A stretch of DNA of 64,000 nt from Niastella caeni (GCF_004834005.1 NZ_STFF01000003.1:496001-560000); one strand, 5' to 3'. Shown: positions 8,295 to 17,577, numbered from the stretch's first letter. Notes: generated by a model not told the origin, from the letters alone. Numbers and translations are program-made.

Positions 8295-9749
8295 ATGAAT
8301 GATATCCGTAGCTCCTATATAAAAGTGTTGCCACTGATCTTTTTGGCCGGTGTTGTTACCGCAGCCCTGCAGTTGTACCACGATTACAGGCTCTTTAGCT
8401 TCTATCCCAACGATTACAATAAAGCATTTATAATGGAGATGCCGGCTTTCATTGTAAGAAACGGGTTGTTATGGGCAGGCATCGGCTGGGTATTCAAAAA
8501 ATGGAAACAGGCCGCCATCGCTTTTAGTATCGTACTGCTCACCATTGTTGTTGTTTATTTCCTGAACAAAGCGGCGTTCATGAGGGAATATCTGTTCCTG
8601 CGCGTGCTGAAGTCGGCATTGCTCAATCCTACTTTTTTGCCTTCCCTGGTATTTGGCTTTCTGTGTTTCGGCAAACGTGGACTGCTGTATTTCTTACCTC
8701 TGGCCCTGTTTACGTTTGCCCTTCCCCTTTTGTTCCAGGGCAGCGCCTTTCATAATTATTCACCCTACAATACCTGGTACCGCTCGCTGAAGCTCGACGA
8801 CCTTTTTAGCATACAGATCTCAGGTGACCGCCCCGGCAGCCTCACCATCCTCACCTACCTGTACCTGATTGCCTCGGTGTGCATGGTATTTATCATTGCG
8901 GGTGAATGTTTTTACGCCGCCGCTCAAAATAAAAGTTTCAAAAAAATATTCCGCATTGATTTTGCACACAACTATACCGGGCCGGGAGCCATTTGCCTGT
9001 TTTACGTCTTACGATTGAGCATCAATTTGCTGGTAATAGCGTTATACGTTTATCCGCTCACTTACTTTCATACCGCCATACCTTTAATTTACTCCGACCA
9101 ATCGGTATTTATGCTTATCATTACCATAGCCTCCGGCCTCCTGTGCCTGATAGCCGTGGTATTGTACTACCGAAAATTCCTGGTAGAATACTTCATCAGC
9201 GTACGGCAAAAAACTTCCTGGCTGTACTGGATCGTCAATATACCCCTGGTAGGGCTGCTGATATTTCCGGTAATAGTATTAATTAGCAGTTCAACCAATT
9301 CGGAAGAAGACAGAGGCCGCTTTTATTTCAATGATAATCTGTATTATCAGAAACCATATCAGATCCTGGCGGTAATGATAGTGCTGCACCTGGTTGGCTT
9401 ATTGTTCAGTCCGGCCCAAAACGGCTCCTCCCTATACTGGGTGTTCTGGTCGTTGGAATTGTGTTTGCTGATCTGGTATGCCACTGCCGTAACAGGTTAT
9501 TATTTGATCCTGGCCATTGGCGCCGCAGGTTTTATCGTATTCCTGGTATTGGCTTATATCGCCATGCATGCATATACCAGGGAGCAACCCTGGTCCAGGT
9601 CCCCTCTCAATGAATTCAACATTTCCCTTTGGCTGGTTGGCGCTTTCAACCTGGTCAATTATACCGTGCTGTTGCCGGCATTTCATTTGTATAAGATGAA
9701 GACCATACAAAAACAGGATGCAATTCCGGTTATTGAAACAGAGCAATAA
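8295..9749 (+). CDS. Polytopic membrane protein, function unknown
   Basis: A 484-aa hydrophobic protein with about ten to twelve predicted transmembrane helices, starting MNDIRSSYIKVLPLIFLAGV. No motif of a known transporter or enzyme family was recognised. Loops contain YNDYNKAF-type aromatic-rich segments and a central hydrophilic stretch SSSTNSEEDRGRFYFNDN. The first helices (about residues 12-95) and the last (about 400-470) are the most hydrophobic. The start is an ATG 132 bp from the divergent secreted-protein gene. The stop at 9747-9749 abuts repeat element copy 3. It may be a lineage-specific inner-membrane protein. Confidence 0.7.
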   Translation: MNDIRSSYIKVLPLIFLAGVVTAALQLYHDYRLFSFYPNDYNKAFIMEMPAFIVRNGLLWAGIGWVFKKWKQAAIAFSIVLLTIVVVYFLNKAAFMREYLFLRVLKSALLNPTFLPSLVFGFLCFGKRGLLYFLPLALFTFALPLLFQGSAFHNYSPYNTWYRSLKLDDLFSIQISGDRPGSLTILTYLYLIASVCMVFIIAGECFYAAAQNKSFKKIFRIDFAHNYTGPGAICLFYVLRLSINLLVIALYVYPLTYFHTAIPLIYSDQSVFMLIITIASGLLCLIAVVLYYRKFLVEYFISVRQKTSWLYWIVNIPLVGLLIFPVIVLISSSTNSEEDRGRFYFNDNLYYQKPYQILAVMIVLHLVGLLFSPAQNGSSLYWVFWSLELCLLIWYATAVTGYYLILAIGAAGFIVFLVLAYIAMHAYTREQPWSRSPLNEFNISLWLVGAFNLVNYTVLLPAFHLYKMKTIQKQDAIPVIETEQ

Positions 9750-9752
9750 TGT

Positions 9753-9947
9753 TGCAGTTTGTTGTTTGTTGTTTGTTGTTTGTTGTTTGTTGTTTGTGGT
9801 TTGTGGTTTGTGGTTTATTTATTCGGGCAGTTATTTTTTGTCGGCGGAAACTCGCTGCGTGCTGGCATAACTGGGTTTTAGAAATAATAAAGCTTTTCAA
9901 AGCGCGGCAGCAACTACAAACAATAAACCATAAACTACAAACCATAA
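9753..9947. repeat. Palindromic intergenic element, copy 3 (minus orientation)
   Basis: The left arm (9753-9815) is a run of GTTTGTT and GTTTGTGG words. The right arm (9914-9947) is AACAATAAACCATAAACTAC and similar. The core AAGCGCGGCAGCAAC (9899-9913), preceded by AATAATAAAGCTTTTC, is the reverse complement of the core in copy 2 (6788-6820). The matching second block is TTCGGGCAG at 9821-9829. It directly follows the stop of the membrane protein gene. The rest of the gap to 10168 shows no other feature. Confidence 0.8.
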
Positions 9948-10168
9948 GTTGTCATTCCTTCCGTTCCTCAATTAAACTAATGAAAATCACTAACTTGTAA
10001 GTTTCTGAAAACCAGTATCGTAAATAGCAGCATTATATATATTCGTGTATTATAACCCAAAAATCGAATATTTGTTATCTCATATCCGTTCAAATACGGT
10101 GAAAACACGCTGGTACATGACCTAACCTTTCCTGAAATTGAGATCCCCCGTTAAAAACCGAAACTTAG

Positions 10169-11068
10169 ATGAAAAGCAAACAGTGTATTTGTCTTTTGCT
10201 GCCATTCGTATTACTATTGGTGTTTGTTGCCTGCAACAAAGCAGATAATGCCAAAGCTGAGCCAGAAAATACGTCTGAGAATGCAAACACCTTCACAACA
10301 AGTAGTACAGGCCAATGCCCTAACGCCCCCAATTACGGGGACAGTATCATTTACCTGCAAACGCAAAGTAATGGCGCCGATCACAAGGTTCAACCCTTGA
10401 ATAATACCGGCATCCAGGGTACTTATTTGTCCTGGCCCGAAGGGCTCGATATCAACAAAAACAATGGTACTATCAACCTCGCCAAAAGCGAGACCGGCGT
10501 ACGCTATAAGATTGGCTTTGTTAAGAAAGGCACCCAGGATACCTGCATAAGCCAATTGATCCTTGCCGGTATGACGTACATGGACAGCATCTATGTACTT
10601 TCTCAGCATGATACCCTCGCCATGCCCATTTTCAATGCCGACCCCAATGCACCATCCATCTGCGATGTGAGCGACGATACCGACTACCCCGACAGCCTCA
10701 ACAACGGCGGTAACAACAAATGCGCGTTCGATGATGACCCGTCGGAAAGCGCCAATGGCAAGAAACTGCGTGTGCGCAGTAAAAGCGGCGTTATTAACCT
10801 GAAAAAATCACTGCGCGACGGCCTCTTTGGCCCCAATGTCAAAAACGGCGACAGTAAAAGAATAAAGTTCTCTTACCGGCTGAACGACGGCAGCAAAAAA
10901 GCAAAGCAACAGATCACGGTAGAGATGATCTATTACGACAAGGTATCGAGCATCCCTGCTTCCTTACAACAGGAAGTACGTACCAAACGGCAGAACATGT
11001 TCGAGTACAGGCTCGTGGCTGAAAAACCGCGGCCGCCGTTCCTGGTCATTGCAGGCTTGTCTTACTAA
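10169..11068 (+). CDS. Lipoprotein of unknown function
   Basis: A 299-aa protein with a type II signal peptide: MKSKQCICLLLPFVLLLVF followed by VAC (Cys about 22) and NKAD, a typical Bacteroidota lipobox. The mature part begins with a low-complexity, Asn/Thr/Glu-rich linker (residues 27-50). It then has a predicted beta-rich region with several cysteines (GQCPNAP, TQDTCISQ, PSICDVSD, NNKCAFDDDP). A basic C-terminal domain follows (GKKLRVRSKSGVINLKKSLR and the strand KQQITVEMIYYDKV). No family was recognised. It lies 78 bp upstream of the CHAT gene on the same strand, so the two may be co-transcribed. A role as an outer-membrane partner of the CHAT protein is inference only. Confidence 0.65.
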   Translation: MKSKQCICLLLPFVLLLVFVACNKADNAKAEPENTSENANTFTTSSTGQCPNAPNYGDSIIYLQTQSNGADHKVQPLNNTGIQGTYLSWPEGLDINKNNGTINLAKSETGVRYKIGFVKKGTQDTCISQLILAGMTYMDSIYVLSQHDTLAMPIFNADPNAPSICDVSDDTDYPDSLNNGGNNKCAFDDDPSESANGKKLRVRSKSGVINLKKSLRDGLFGPNVKNGDSKRIKFSYRLNDGSKKAKQQITVEMIYYDKVSSIPASLQQEVRTKRQNMFEYRLVAEKPRPPFLVIAGLSY

Positions 11069-11146
11069 AACTTACAGCGGTCACTTGCTTCCGGCAATTG
11101 ACCGCCATTCATCTCATATACCCAATCACCTTATCTTCGCCAACCC

Positions 11147-13999
11147 ATGGGAAAAATGGTGAGGACCACATTACGGTGTATTGCATGGAAAGGCTGGCTG
11201 CTGCTGGCCTGCTGGCTGATGTGTTCCTATAACGTCGGCAACCCGGTGAACCCCACTACCATCCAGGCCCTTTACAAAAAGGCCAGCCACCTTTTTAAGC
11301 TCGACAATCCCACCGATGCTACCGATAGCCTGGCGCTGGCCACCTTTCAACAGGTGATCGATCTGGCAGTACAACAAGGCACGGCCCCCGATTCCCTCCT
11401 GTTCTTTGCCCATTTGCGCAAAGGCATTTTGCTCGATAACCGCGCCAACTTCGCGCAGGCTCTCGAAGCTTACCGGCACGCGCAACACATTAAAAAACGC
11501 AATTCCCAATGGAGCGATTCGTTGTCGTATGAAGTAGCAGAGTTGACCGGATCGGTATATTATCACCTCAACAATTTTGACTCGGCCAGCTATTATTTAC
11601 TGCAGGCAGAAGCCCTGGCCCAACGCTTTCCCGGCATCCCCGTAATAGAACGGCTGTACAACGACCTCGGCGTGTTGTATTACGAGAACGGCAACTATTT
11701 ACAAAGCCGCAATTATTTCACCCATGCGTTGGAGATCATTAATAAGAACCCAACCAAAGACGCGGCTTCCATTGTGTACGTGGAGATCAACATTGCGGCC
11801 GCCTGCAATAAACTGGGATTGTACCAACAGGCCATTGCCATATATAAAACCATCTGTAACCAAAAAGTATATAATAACCACATCTTTCTGAATATGGGCG
11901 TGGCCTATAAGGCCATGGGCAATTACCCAAAAGCATTGGAATGGTTACATAAGGTGAATGCCGTTGCAATGCCACGCGTTTACAACGAGCTGGCGCATAC
12001 GCACCTGCAGTTAAACCAACCCGATTCGGCCAACTATTACCTGAACCGCTATCAACACCAACTGGCCGCGCATAAAGCAAAGCACAACACCACTTACACC
12101 GGAATGAACTTCCTGTACCGCGGTGATCTGCTGGTACAGCAACAACAATACGAAGCAGCTTTACAGGCTTACCAGCAAGCCATCGTTGTATTCAGCGGGC
12201 ATTTCCGCGATACCGATCCCAACGCCAACCCTGCCAGCTTTACCGGCACCTTTACCTCGTACCGGTTGTTCGACGCCCTGCTTAAAAAAGGAAGTACGTT
12301 CGAAGCGCTGTACAAGGCCAACCACAACGAAGCCCATGCAACAGCGGCACTGGCCACGTATACCAGCGCTATTGCTTTATTACGCTACATTGAAAAAAGC
12401 TGCGACACCGATGACGCCAAATTGTTTTTGAAGAACAACAACCAGCAGGTGTACCAATATGCGGTTGGCATGTGTTTGCAATTACAACAATTGCATCCCG
12501 GGGCAGGCTACCAGCAACAGGCCTTTGTGATCGCCGAACGAAACAAGGCATCGGTCATGTACAGCGGGCTTACAGAAAAAGGCTTTCGCAAATTGCCCGG
12601 CATTGATCCCTCGCTGATACAGCAGGAACGGAATATCAAATACAACCTCGCGCGGTTAAGTATTAAAAGCGATCAAACGACCGACAGCACCGCCCTCGCT
12701 TCGCTCACCAGCCAAAAAGCAGCCTTTGAAATACAACTGGCGCAGGTGCAACACGCCATTGAGCAGAACAGCGTTTACTATAAACTCAAATACAGCGAAT
12801 CGTATCCCCACCCCGACACCATTCAGCAATACATAACCTCGCAACAAGCCGTCATCAGTTTTTATGCAACGGGCAACACGCTGAATGTATTTGTGATCAC
12901 AAAGTGGGGCTTTAAACAGATCGCCATCGATCCCTTTGCTGCCATTCAACAAAACATCAGGCAATGGCTCGCCGCTTTGCAAAGCGAAGAAAATGGCCGG
13001 CGGTTCAAAGGCGCTCACTGGGGCGCCCTGCTGTATAAACAACTGGTACAACCACTGCAATCCATTGCCGGCGACAAAACCGAGTGGATCATCATTCCCG
13101 ACAACTTATTGTATTACCTGCCTTTTGAATCGTTGCCCGCTTCGGCAGGCAATGATGCAAAGCCATTACTCGAAACCAACGAGATCAGTTATCAATTCTC
13201 TTCGCAGTTTATTGTAACGAATGCAGCCAAAGCATCGCCCGCTGCTTCTTTGCAAACCCTGGCCTTTGCACCGTTTGCCAAAAACGGCATCACCTTCCCG
13301 CATCACGAATACAATTACCTGCAACAACTGCCCGCATCAGCGCAGGAAATTGCGCAATTACCCGGACGGTCTTTTACCGACCAGCAGGCCACCAAACACC
13401 AGTTCGTAACTAACCTGAACCAATACCCCATTGTGCATTTGGCCACACATGCCATTGCCGATACCGGCAATCCCGCCGCATCGTTCATTGCCTTCTACCC
13501 CACTACCCAACAACCCAACAACGATGCCCTGTACCTGGAAGAATTGTATGGCCTTAATATGGATGCAACCCGACTGCTCATCATCAGCGCCTGCGAAACG
13601 GGGCACGGACAATTAGTGAACAGCGAAGGCGTGCTGAGCCTTACGCGCGGTTTTGCCTACGCCGGTTGCGCCAGCATCGTAAACAGTTTGTGGAAAGCCG
13701 ATGACGAGGCTACCGCCGCTATCCTGCGTCAATTTCATATTTATCTGCAAAAGGGATATACCAAATCAAAAGCATTGCGACAGGCCAAACTCGATTACCT
13801 GCACAGCAATGCCTTGCACAAAACACCCAACTACTGGGCGCATTTAATTATTACCGGCGATACGCAGCCATTGGTAAAAGCAGGTATAGGTAACTGGTGG
13901 TTGCTTGTATTGAGCGGAATGGCCGCAGTGGTGTTGGTGGGAATAATACTGCTTAAAGGAAAAAAAAGTCGACGTGGTTTACATAGAAATACGGATTAA
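11147..13999 (+). CDS. TPR-CHAT protein with C-terminal membrane anchor
   Basis: A 950-aa protein. An N-terminal signal or anchor (WKGWLLLACWLMCSYNVG, residues ~14-31) is followed by tetratricopeptide repeats from about 35 to 430 (for example ALEAYRHAQHIKKRN, NYLQSRNYFTHALEIINK, NYPKALEWLHKV, YEAALQAYQQAIVVF). The CHAT caspase-like domain spans about 620-910. The predicted dyad is His768 in VHLATHA and Cys816 in ISACETG, with SEGVLSLTRGFAYAGCASIV and NSLWKADDEAT as further conserved blocks. A helix at about 915-936 is followed by KGKKSRRG, so the C-terminus is probably cytoplasmic. CHAT domains include proteases such as separase-like and Csx29-type enzymes. It is paired with a lipoprotein and convergent with a sigma/anti-sigma pair. 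Confidence 0.9.
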   Translation: MGKMVRTTLRCIAWKGWLLLACWLMCSYNVGNPVNPTTIQALYKKASHLFKLDNPTDATDSLALATFQQVIDLAVQQGTAPDSLLFFAHLRKGILLDNRANFAQALEAYRHAQHIKKRNSQWSDSLSYEVAELTGSVYYHLNNFDSASYYLLQAEALAQRFPGIPVIERLYNDLGVLYYENGNYLQSRNYFTHALEIINKNPTKDAASIVYVEINIAAACNKLGLYQQAIAIYKTICNQKVYNNHIFLNMGVAYKAMGNYPKALEWLHKVNAVAMPRVYNELAHTHLQLNQPDSANYYLNRYQHQLAAHKAKHNTTYTGMNFLYRGDLLVQQQQYEAALQAYQQAIVVFSGHFRDTDPNANPASFTGTFTSYRLFDALLKKGSTFEALYKANHNEAHATAALATYTSAIALLRYIEKSCDTDDAKLFLKNNNQQVYQYAVGMCLQLQQLHPGAGYQQQAFVIAERNKASVMYSGLTEKGFRKLPGIDPSLIQQERNIKYNLARLSIKSDQTTDSTALASLTSQKAAFEIQLAQVQHAIEQNSVYYKLKYSESYPHPDTIQQYITSQQAVISFYATGNTLNVFVITKWGFKQIAIDPFAAIQQNIRQWLAALQSEENGRRFKGAHWGALLYKQLVQPLQSIAGDKTEWIIIPDNLLYYLPFESLPASAGNDAKPLLETNEISYQFSSQFIVTNAAKASPAASLQTLAFAPFAKNGITFPHHEYNYLQQLPASAQEIAQLPGRSFTDQQATKHQFVTNLNQYPIVHLATHAIADTGNPAASFIAFYPTTQQPNNDALYLEELYGLNMDATRLLIISACETGHGQLVNSEGVLSLTRGFAYAGCASIVNSLWKADDEATAAILRQFHIYLQKGYTKSKALRQAKLDYLHSNALHKTPNYWAHLIITGDTQPLVKAGIGNWWLLVLSGMAAVVLVGIILLKGKKSRRGLHRNTD

Positions 14000-14488
14000 A
14001 AAATTGCTCTGATGTGTGTACTCCGGACTACAGCATGTGCTGCGTTATCCTTTGAGGTCAATAACGTCGACTTTTTATTAGTTCCATCCGTGGTCACGAA
14101 TGAATAATGTATGATAATGCTGAAGGCTCAAGGCTACTACCTAAAGCCTGAGATCATTTACAAAGAGCATGCTACGTTCAGCGTTCAGCGTTCTGCATTT
14201 AGCATAAAAGAAGGTAACCGGGCTCCATTGCTGGGCCGCCCGATTACCGACTGAAAACAAAATCATTAAATCAGGTCGTAACATTGTTTTTCAAGGGGTG
14301 CTATCAACATTAGGGTTTAGGAATGCAAAAAGCTTAACGCCGAAAGCTAAACGCCCAAAGCCTGAGATCTCTTTAAGGACGTTCCGCATTATGCGTTACG
14401 CGTTTTGCGTTCAGCGTAAAAATAAATGTATGTGACTGAATCTGCCAGCTGGCGGATATAGATCCGCCCAAACGAACCAAAAAAATAT
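14000..14488. other. Gene-free stretch with GCGTT/AACGC words
   Basis: No gene is supported here. It contains short-word runs such as GTTCAGCGTTCAGCGTTCTGC (14174-14194), GCTTAACGCCGAAAGCTAAACGCC (about 14331-14354) and GCGTTACGCGTTTTGCGTTC (14393-14412). AAGTCGACG near the CHAT stop (13966-13974) recurs inverted as CGTCGACTT at 14067-14075. Confidence 0.5.
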
Positions 14489-14885
14489 TCGTGAAGAGGA
14501 GACCATCCAGGTTTCTCTGTCTCACCGGCAGGCCGGGATCAGGTTTCCGATATCATGATCTGGTCTTCACGAATTTGAAGCTAATATCCGTGAAGAAGGA
14601 ACCATCCAGGTTTCTCTGTCTCACCGGCAAGCCGGGATCAGGTTTCCGATATTATGATTCAGATCCTCACGAATGCGAAGCTAATATCCGTGAAGATGGA
14701 ACCATACAGGTTTCTCTGTCTCACCGGCAGGCCGGGATCAGGTTTCCGATATTATGATTCAAATCCTCACGAATGTGTAGGGATATTCGTGAAGAAGGAA
14801 CCATCCAGGTTTCTCTGTCTCACCGGCAAGCCGGGATCAGGTTTCCGATATTATGATTCAAATCCTCACGAACGTGCAAGGGAAA
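14489..14885. repeat. Four tandem ~99-bp repeats with hairpin potential
   Basis: The marker CCATCCAG (CCATACAG in unit 3) occurs at 14503, 14602, 14702 and 14801, so the period is 99, 100 and 99 bp. Units are nearly identical: TTCGTGAAGA or TCCGTGAAGA, CCAGGTTTCTCTGTCTCACC, GGCAAGCCGGGATCAGG, TTTCCGATATTATGATTC, then CCTCACGAA. Each unit is bounded by an inverted pair, clearest in unit 1 (ATTCGTGAAGA at 14488-14498 and TCTTCACGAAT near 14566-14576), and has an inner CCGGC/GCCGG pair. It lies between the 3' ends of two convergent genes. Confidence 0.9.
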
Positions 14886-14974
14886 TATTTAAAGAGCTGG
14901 TTCTATTAATTAGTAAAAGCTGGCAAAGAGAACGTAACCGCGAAATCAATCTTTTTTATAAAAATTATTTCTAA

Positions 14975-15748
14975 TTACTTGCCGGCCTTGAGTGTCAATA
15001 TCTTAAGATCGATATTTCCAATCTGCGACGCCTGTTTGTTGTAAAGGTGGTCTTTATCTGCCTTTATCTTCTTTAAGAGGCGAATGGCCTCCCGGGTTTT
15101 ATGCCCGGCCAGGTTGCTCATTGCCGCATAAAACTCGGCTTCGTCCTGGAAATAATCATCCCCTGTTTGGGCATTGTTGGCCAGCACCTGTTCAAACAAC
15201 ATGTTGGATTCTGCATACTGTTGTAATTGCAGATGGGCCATACCGGCCAGGAATAAGGCTTTATTATCTGTTAAGGAAGAACGGTTAAGCGCGGCAATGA
15301 CAGTGTTCCAGTTCTTATTTCGAAACGCCTGCTCTAACTCATTGACAGTTGCGCCGCTTCTGGTAGTTGATAGTGTATATTGTACAAACGCTTTTTCATA
15401 AACTTGTGTTGCGCTGACCGTAAAATATTTATATGCACCTAATCCAATCACGCACAACAATAAACCCGCGGCCACACTAAACGCGCGGCGCATACGAATT
15501 CTTACTGCCTGTTTTTGTGGCGCTTGCAATACTTCTGCCGGCTGAATGGTTTTATATTGCTCTTTTACCGCCGCCACCTGATCGTACAATGCTGCATATT
15601 CAACCGCTTCCACTGCCAGTTGCAGGTATTGCCATTGTTTGCGCGTTTCCAGATCGTTGTTGATCAACGCTTCCATTTCCCGCATTTCCTTTTCCTCCAG
15701 GGTCCTGTCGAGATAATTGATCAGTAAATGTTCATTACGGCCTTCCAT
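14975..15748 (-). CDS. Probable transmembrane anti-sigma factor with TPR-like C-terminal domain
   Basis: A 257-aa protein. The cytoplasmic N-terminal ~85 aa (HLLINYLDRTLEEKEMREME, then a helix-rich segment) has the look of the anti-sigma domain of membrane anti-sigma factors. One transmembrane helix follows at about residues 88-108 (AFSVAAGLLLCVIGLGAYKY), then an extracytoplasmic helical region with TPR-like pairs (ALFLAGMAHLQLQQYAESNM, AEFYAAMSNLAGHKTREAIR). The start codon lies 4 bp after the stop of the upstream ECF sigma gene, a strong sign of co-expression and of a sigma/anti-sigma pair. It lacks the FecR signature, so it is not the iron-transport type. Its outer TPR domain could sense a protein ligand; this is inference. 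Confidence 0.75.
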   Translation of the reverse strand: MEGRNEHLLINYLDRTLEEKEMREMEALINNDLETRKQWQYLQLAVEAVEYAALYDQVAAVKEQYKTIQPAEVLQAPQKQAVRIRMRRAFSVAAGLLLCVIGLGAYKYFTVSATQVYEKAFVQYTLSTTRSGATVNELEQAFRNKNWNTVIAALNRSSLTDNKALFLAGMAHLQLQQYAESNMLFEQVLANNAQTGDDYFQDEAEFYAAMSNLAGHKTREAIRLLKKIKADKDHLYNKQASQIGNIDLKILTLKAGK

Positions 15749-15752
15749 AAAA

Positions 15753-16355
15753 TTATTTTACCTGTTGGTTTACCAGCCCGGCAATGACGGGGTTTTGTTT
15801 CACCAGTTCCGTCAGCGACTGCAGGCATTTATATTTTTTATTACGGACCACCTGTTCATTTTCGTATGGCAGGTGATGCAAAATATCTTTCATTGATAGA
15901 TTCTCGTAATAGAACAGGGTGAGTAATTTTTTACAGGACTCCCCCAGTTGATTCAACACGCTCAAAAACTGTTGCTTCACTTCGCGGTCGGCCATATGCT
16001 GGCTTACATCCAACTCGCTTGATTCGCGGCTGTGCTCAAACGCTTTCTCCCGTACATCGCTCCGCGCTCTTTTCTTCAACTCATTCAACCACAGGTTGCG
16101 GGCAATGGCGGTAAGAAAAGTTTTTACACTGGCTTCTCCCCTGAATTTGTCTTTTTTTACCAGGTCAATGAAGGTGACCACCGTTTCCTGGAAAATATCT
16201 TCCGCATCGGGTGGAGTTCCGTTGTTGGCTAAAATAAAAGACTGAATTGTAGTGGAATACTGCTGATAAATAAAAAATATGGCGCTATTCAGTTCATCTC
16301 CTCGTCCGATCGCAGCAATTAGTTCCGTATCAGAAAACAAGTTGCCTTTTATCAT
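15753..16355 (-). CDS. ECF RNA polymerase sigma factor (sigma-70 family)
   Basis: A 200-aa sigma factor. Region 2 runs from about residues 25 to 95, with DAEDIFQETVVTFIDLV and FLTAIARNLWLNELKKRAR covering the -10 recognition helix and the conserved WLNELKK. Region 4 runs from about 130 to 185 (LSVLNQLGESCKKLLTLFYY, LSMKDILHHLPYENEQVVRN, KYKCLQSL). There is no region 1.1 or 3, as expected for ECF factors. The ATG start gives MIKGNLFSDTELIAAIGRGD, the usual opening. Its partner anti-sigma gene follows 4 bp downstream. It converges on the CHAT gene across the 99-bp repeat array, so a regulatory link with CHAT is possible but unproven. Confidence 0.93.
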   Translation of the reverse strand: MIKGNLFSDTELIAAIGRGDELNSAIFFIYQQYSTTIQSFILANNGTPPDAEDIFQETVVTFIDLVKKDKFRGEASVKTFLTAIARNLWLNELKKRARSDVREKAFEHSRESSELDVSQHMADREVKQQFLSVLNQLGESCKKLLTLFYYENLSMKDILHHLPYENEQVVRNKKYKCLQSLTELVKQNPVIAGLVNQQVK

Positions 16356-17058
16356 GCTCCGATATTAATAGTAAACGCCGGACCTGGTTTTGTAACCGGC
16401 CTGATCACTTTTTTATGAAAAATATGCTTCTCTGGATGTTGGGCGTAAAAATAACACACGATAAATAATAATCGGATTAGAATTTGAGCAATAGCCCATC
16501 AAATTGACATAAATCAATAGAAACTCTTATCCTAATGAGGGCCGCACGCTGCACGTTGCCCGCTTCCTGCTGAATACAAAGCTATTAGCTGCAAGCCACA
16601 AGCAAATACAGCTTAAAAGCTGAAAATCAAAAGCTAAATGCTTAAAGCACGCTGAATACAAAGCTGTAAGCTGTAAGCTGCAAGCTGAAAGCCGTAAGCG
16701 GTAAGCTGTAAGCCGTAAGCTGTAAGCTGTAAGCTGTAAGCCGTAAGCTGTAAGCCGTAAGCGGTAAGCTGTAAGCCGTAAGCCGTAAGCTGTAAGCAAA
16801 TACAGCATAAAGCTGATTTGGCTCCTGGTTACCTGCTTACTGAGATATGTTTTTCGGCTCAGGGTTTAAAAAACACAGCCTCCCATATTTCAGAGAAGCT
16901 GCATTTTCTTTAAACATCTGATGTATGAACTAGCAATTCAAAGGATTACGGATTATTACGGGTTTGTGGATTATAATGCAGTTGCAGGTTACCAGTTACC
17001 GGTTACCAGTTGCCGGTTGCCGATTCACGATTCACGGCTCCCGATTACCCATTAACCA
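16356..17058. repeat. Gene-free stretch with GTAAGCTGTAAGCCGTAAGC array
   Basis: The dense array at about 16658-16800 consists of GTAAGCTGTAAGCC, GTAAGCGGTAAGCTG and close variants in direct repeat; scattered words GCTGCAAGC and AAATACAGC extend it from about 16570 to 16810. A second style begins near 16980: GTTACCAGTTACCGGTTACC, then GATTCACGATTCACGG and ACCCATTAACCATTACTC up to about 17066. No gene is supported. 16356-16550 is AT-rich and holds the upstream region of the sigma gene. Confidence 0.8.
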
Positions 17059-17577
17059 TTACTCATGCAGCGTGTTGCCTTTATGCCTCGTTGCCTTTAT
17101 GCTTCGTTGCCTTGTTGTCTTGTTGCCTCGTTGCCTTTCCCCGTTTTCTCCAGCATACTCAACACGGCGGAGATATTCGCAAACCGCGTAATAGCCGGGC
17201 TGTTGCGTTTCTTTAGTTGCCGGCGGCGTTGGTTTATTAAAATAGAAGAACCACCAGCCGGCCGTGAGCAGTAACAGGATGGCCGCAGCAACAACAAGGC
17301 GTTTCAATATAAACACGCGCCGGGCCGGGCGGTATGGCATTGCGGCTGCTGCATCGGTGGCCCGGTCAGCGGCCAGGATAGCGTTAAACACCGCATCGGT
17401 TTTAGCCGCAGGCAAATGGTATTCTATGGCAAGGTTGTTCCAGGCGCTGTCGAGCAGCGCTTTGATCCCGGAATAATGGGTGGATTGTTGCAACAGTTCC
17501 ATCAGCTCCCGGAGTTCGTCGCCGGATGCCGCTTTGTTGAGATACCGTTGAAACAAATATTCCAGTCGGGTTGTAAT
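17059..17577 (-). pseudogene. Truncated FecR-type anti-sigma factor remnant
   Basis: The open reading part (about 165 aa) has the N-terminal anti-sigma region LFQRYLNKAASGDELRELME and a transmembrane helix LKRLVVAAAILLLLTAGWWF. It lacks the FecR domain and the C-terminal DUF4974 domain that make intact proteins ~330-400 aa. After about residue 118 the frame runs into GTTGCC word repeats (17073-17140) that translate to low-complexity RQRGNKTTRQRS. Upstream, codons ITTRLEYLF in the same frame show that the original start was near 17577, where an ATG has become ATT or was lost in a deletion. It is read as a decayed gene next to a decayed sigma factor. Confidence 0.7.

Noticed and set aside
14489-14885. 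CRISPR-like array
   Set aside because: The repeated unit is ~95 bp with almost no unique spacer, and no cas gene is present; it is a plain tandem repeat.
14491-14974. Two plus-strand frames coding RFLCLTGRPGSGFRYYD-type repeats
   Set aside because: The open frames follow from the repeat having no stop in those frames; the period of 99/100/99 bp shifts frame between units, so no protein is conserved across the array.
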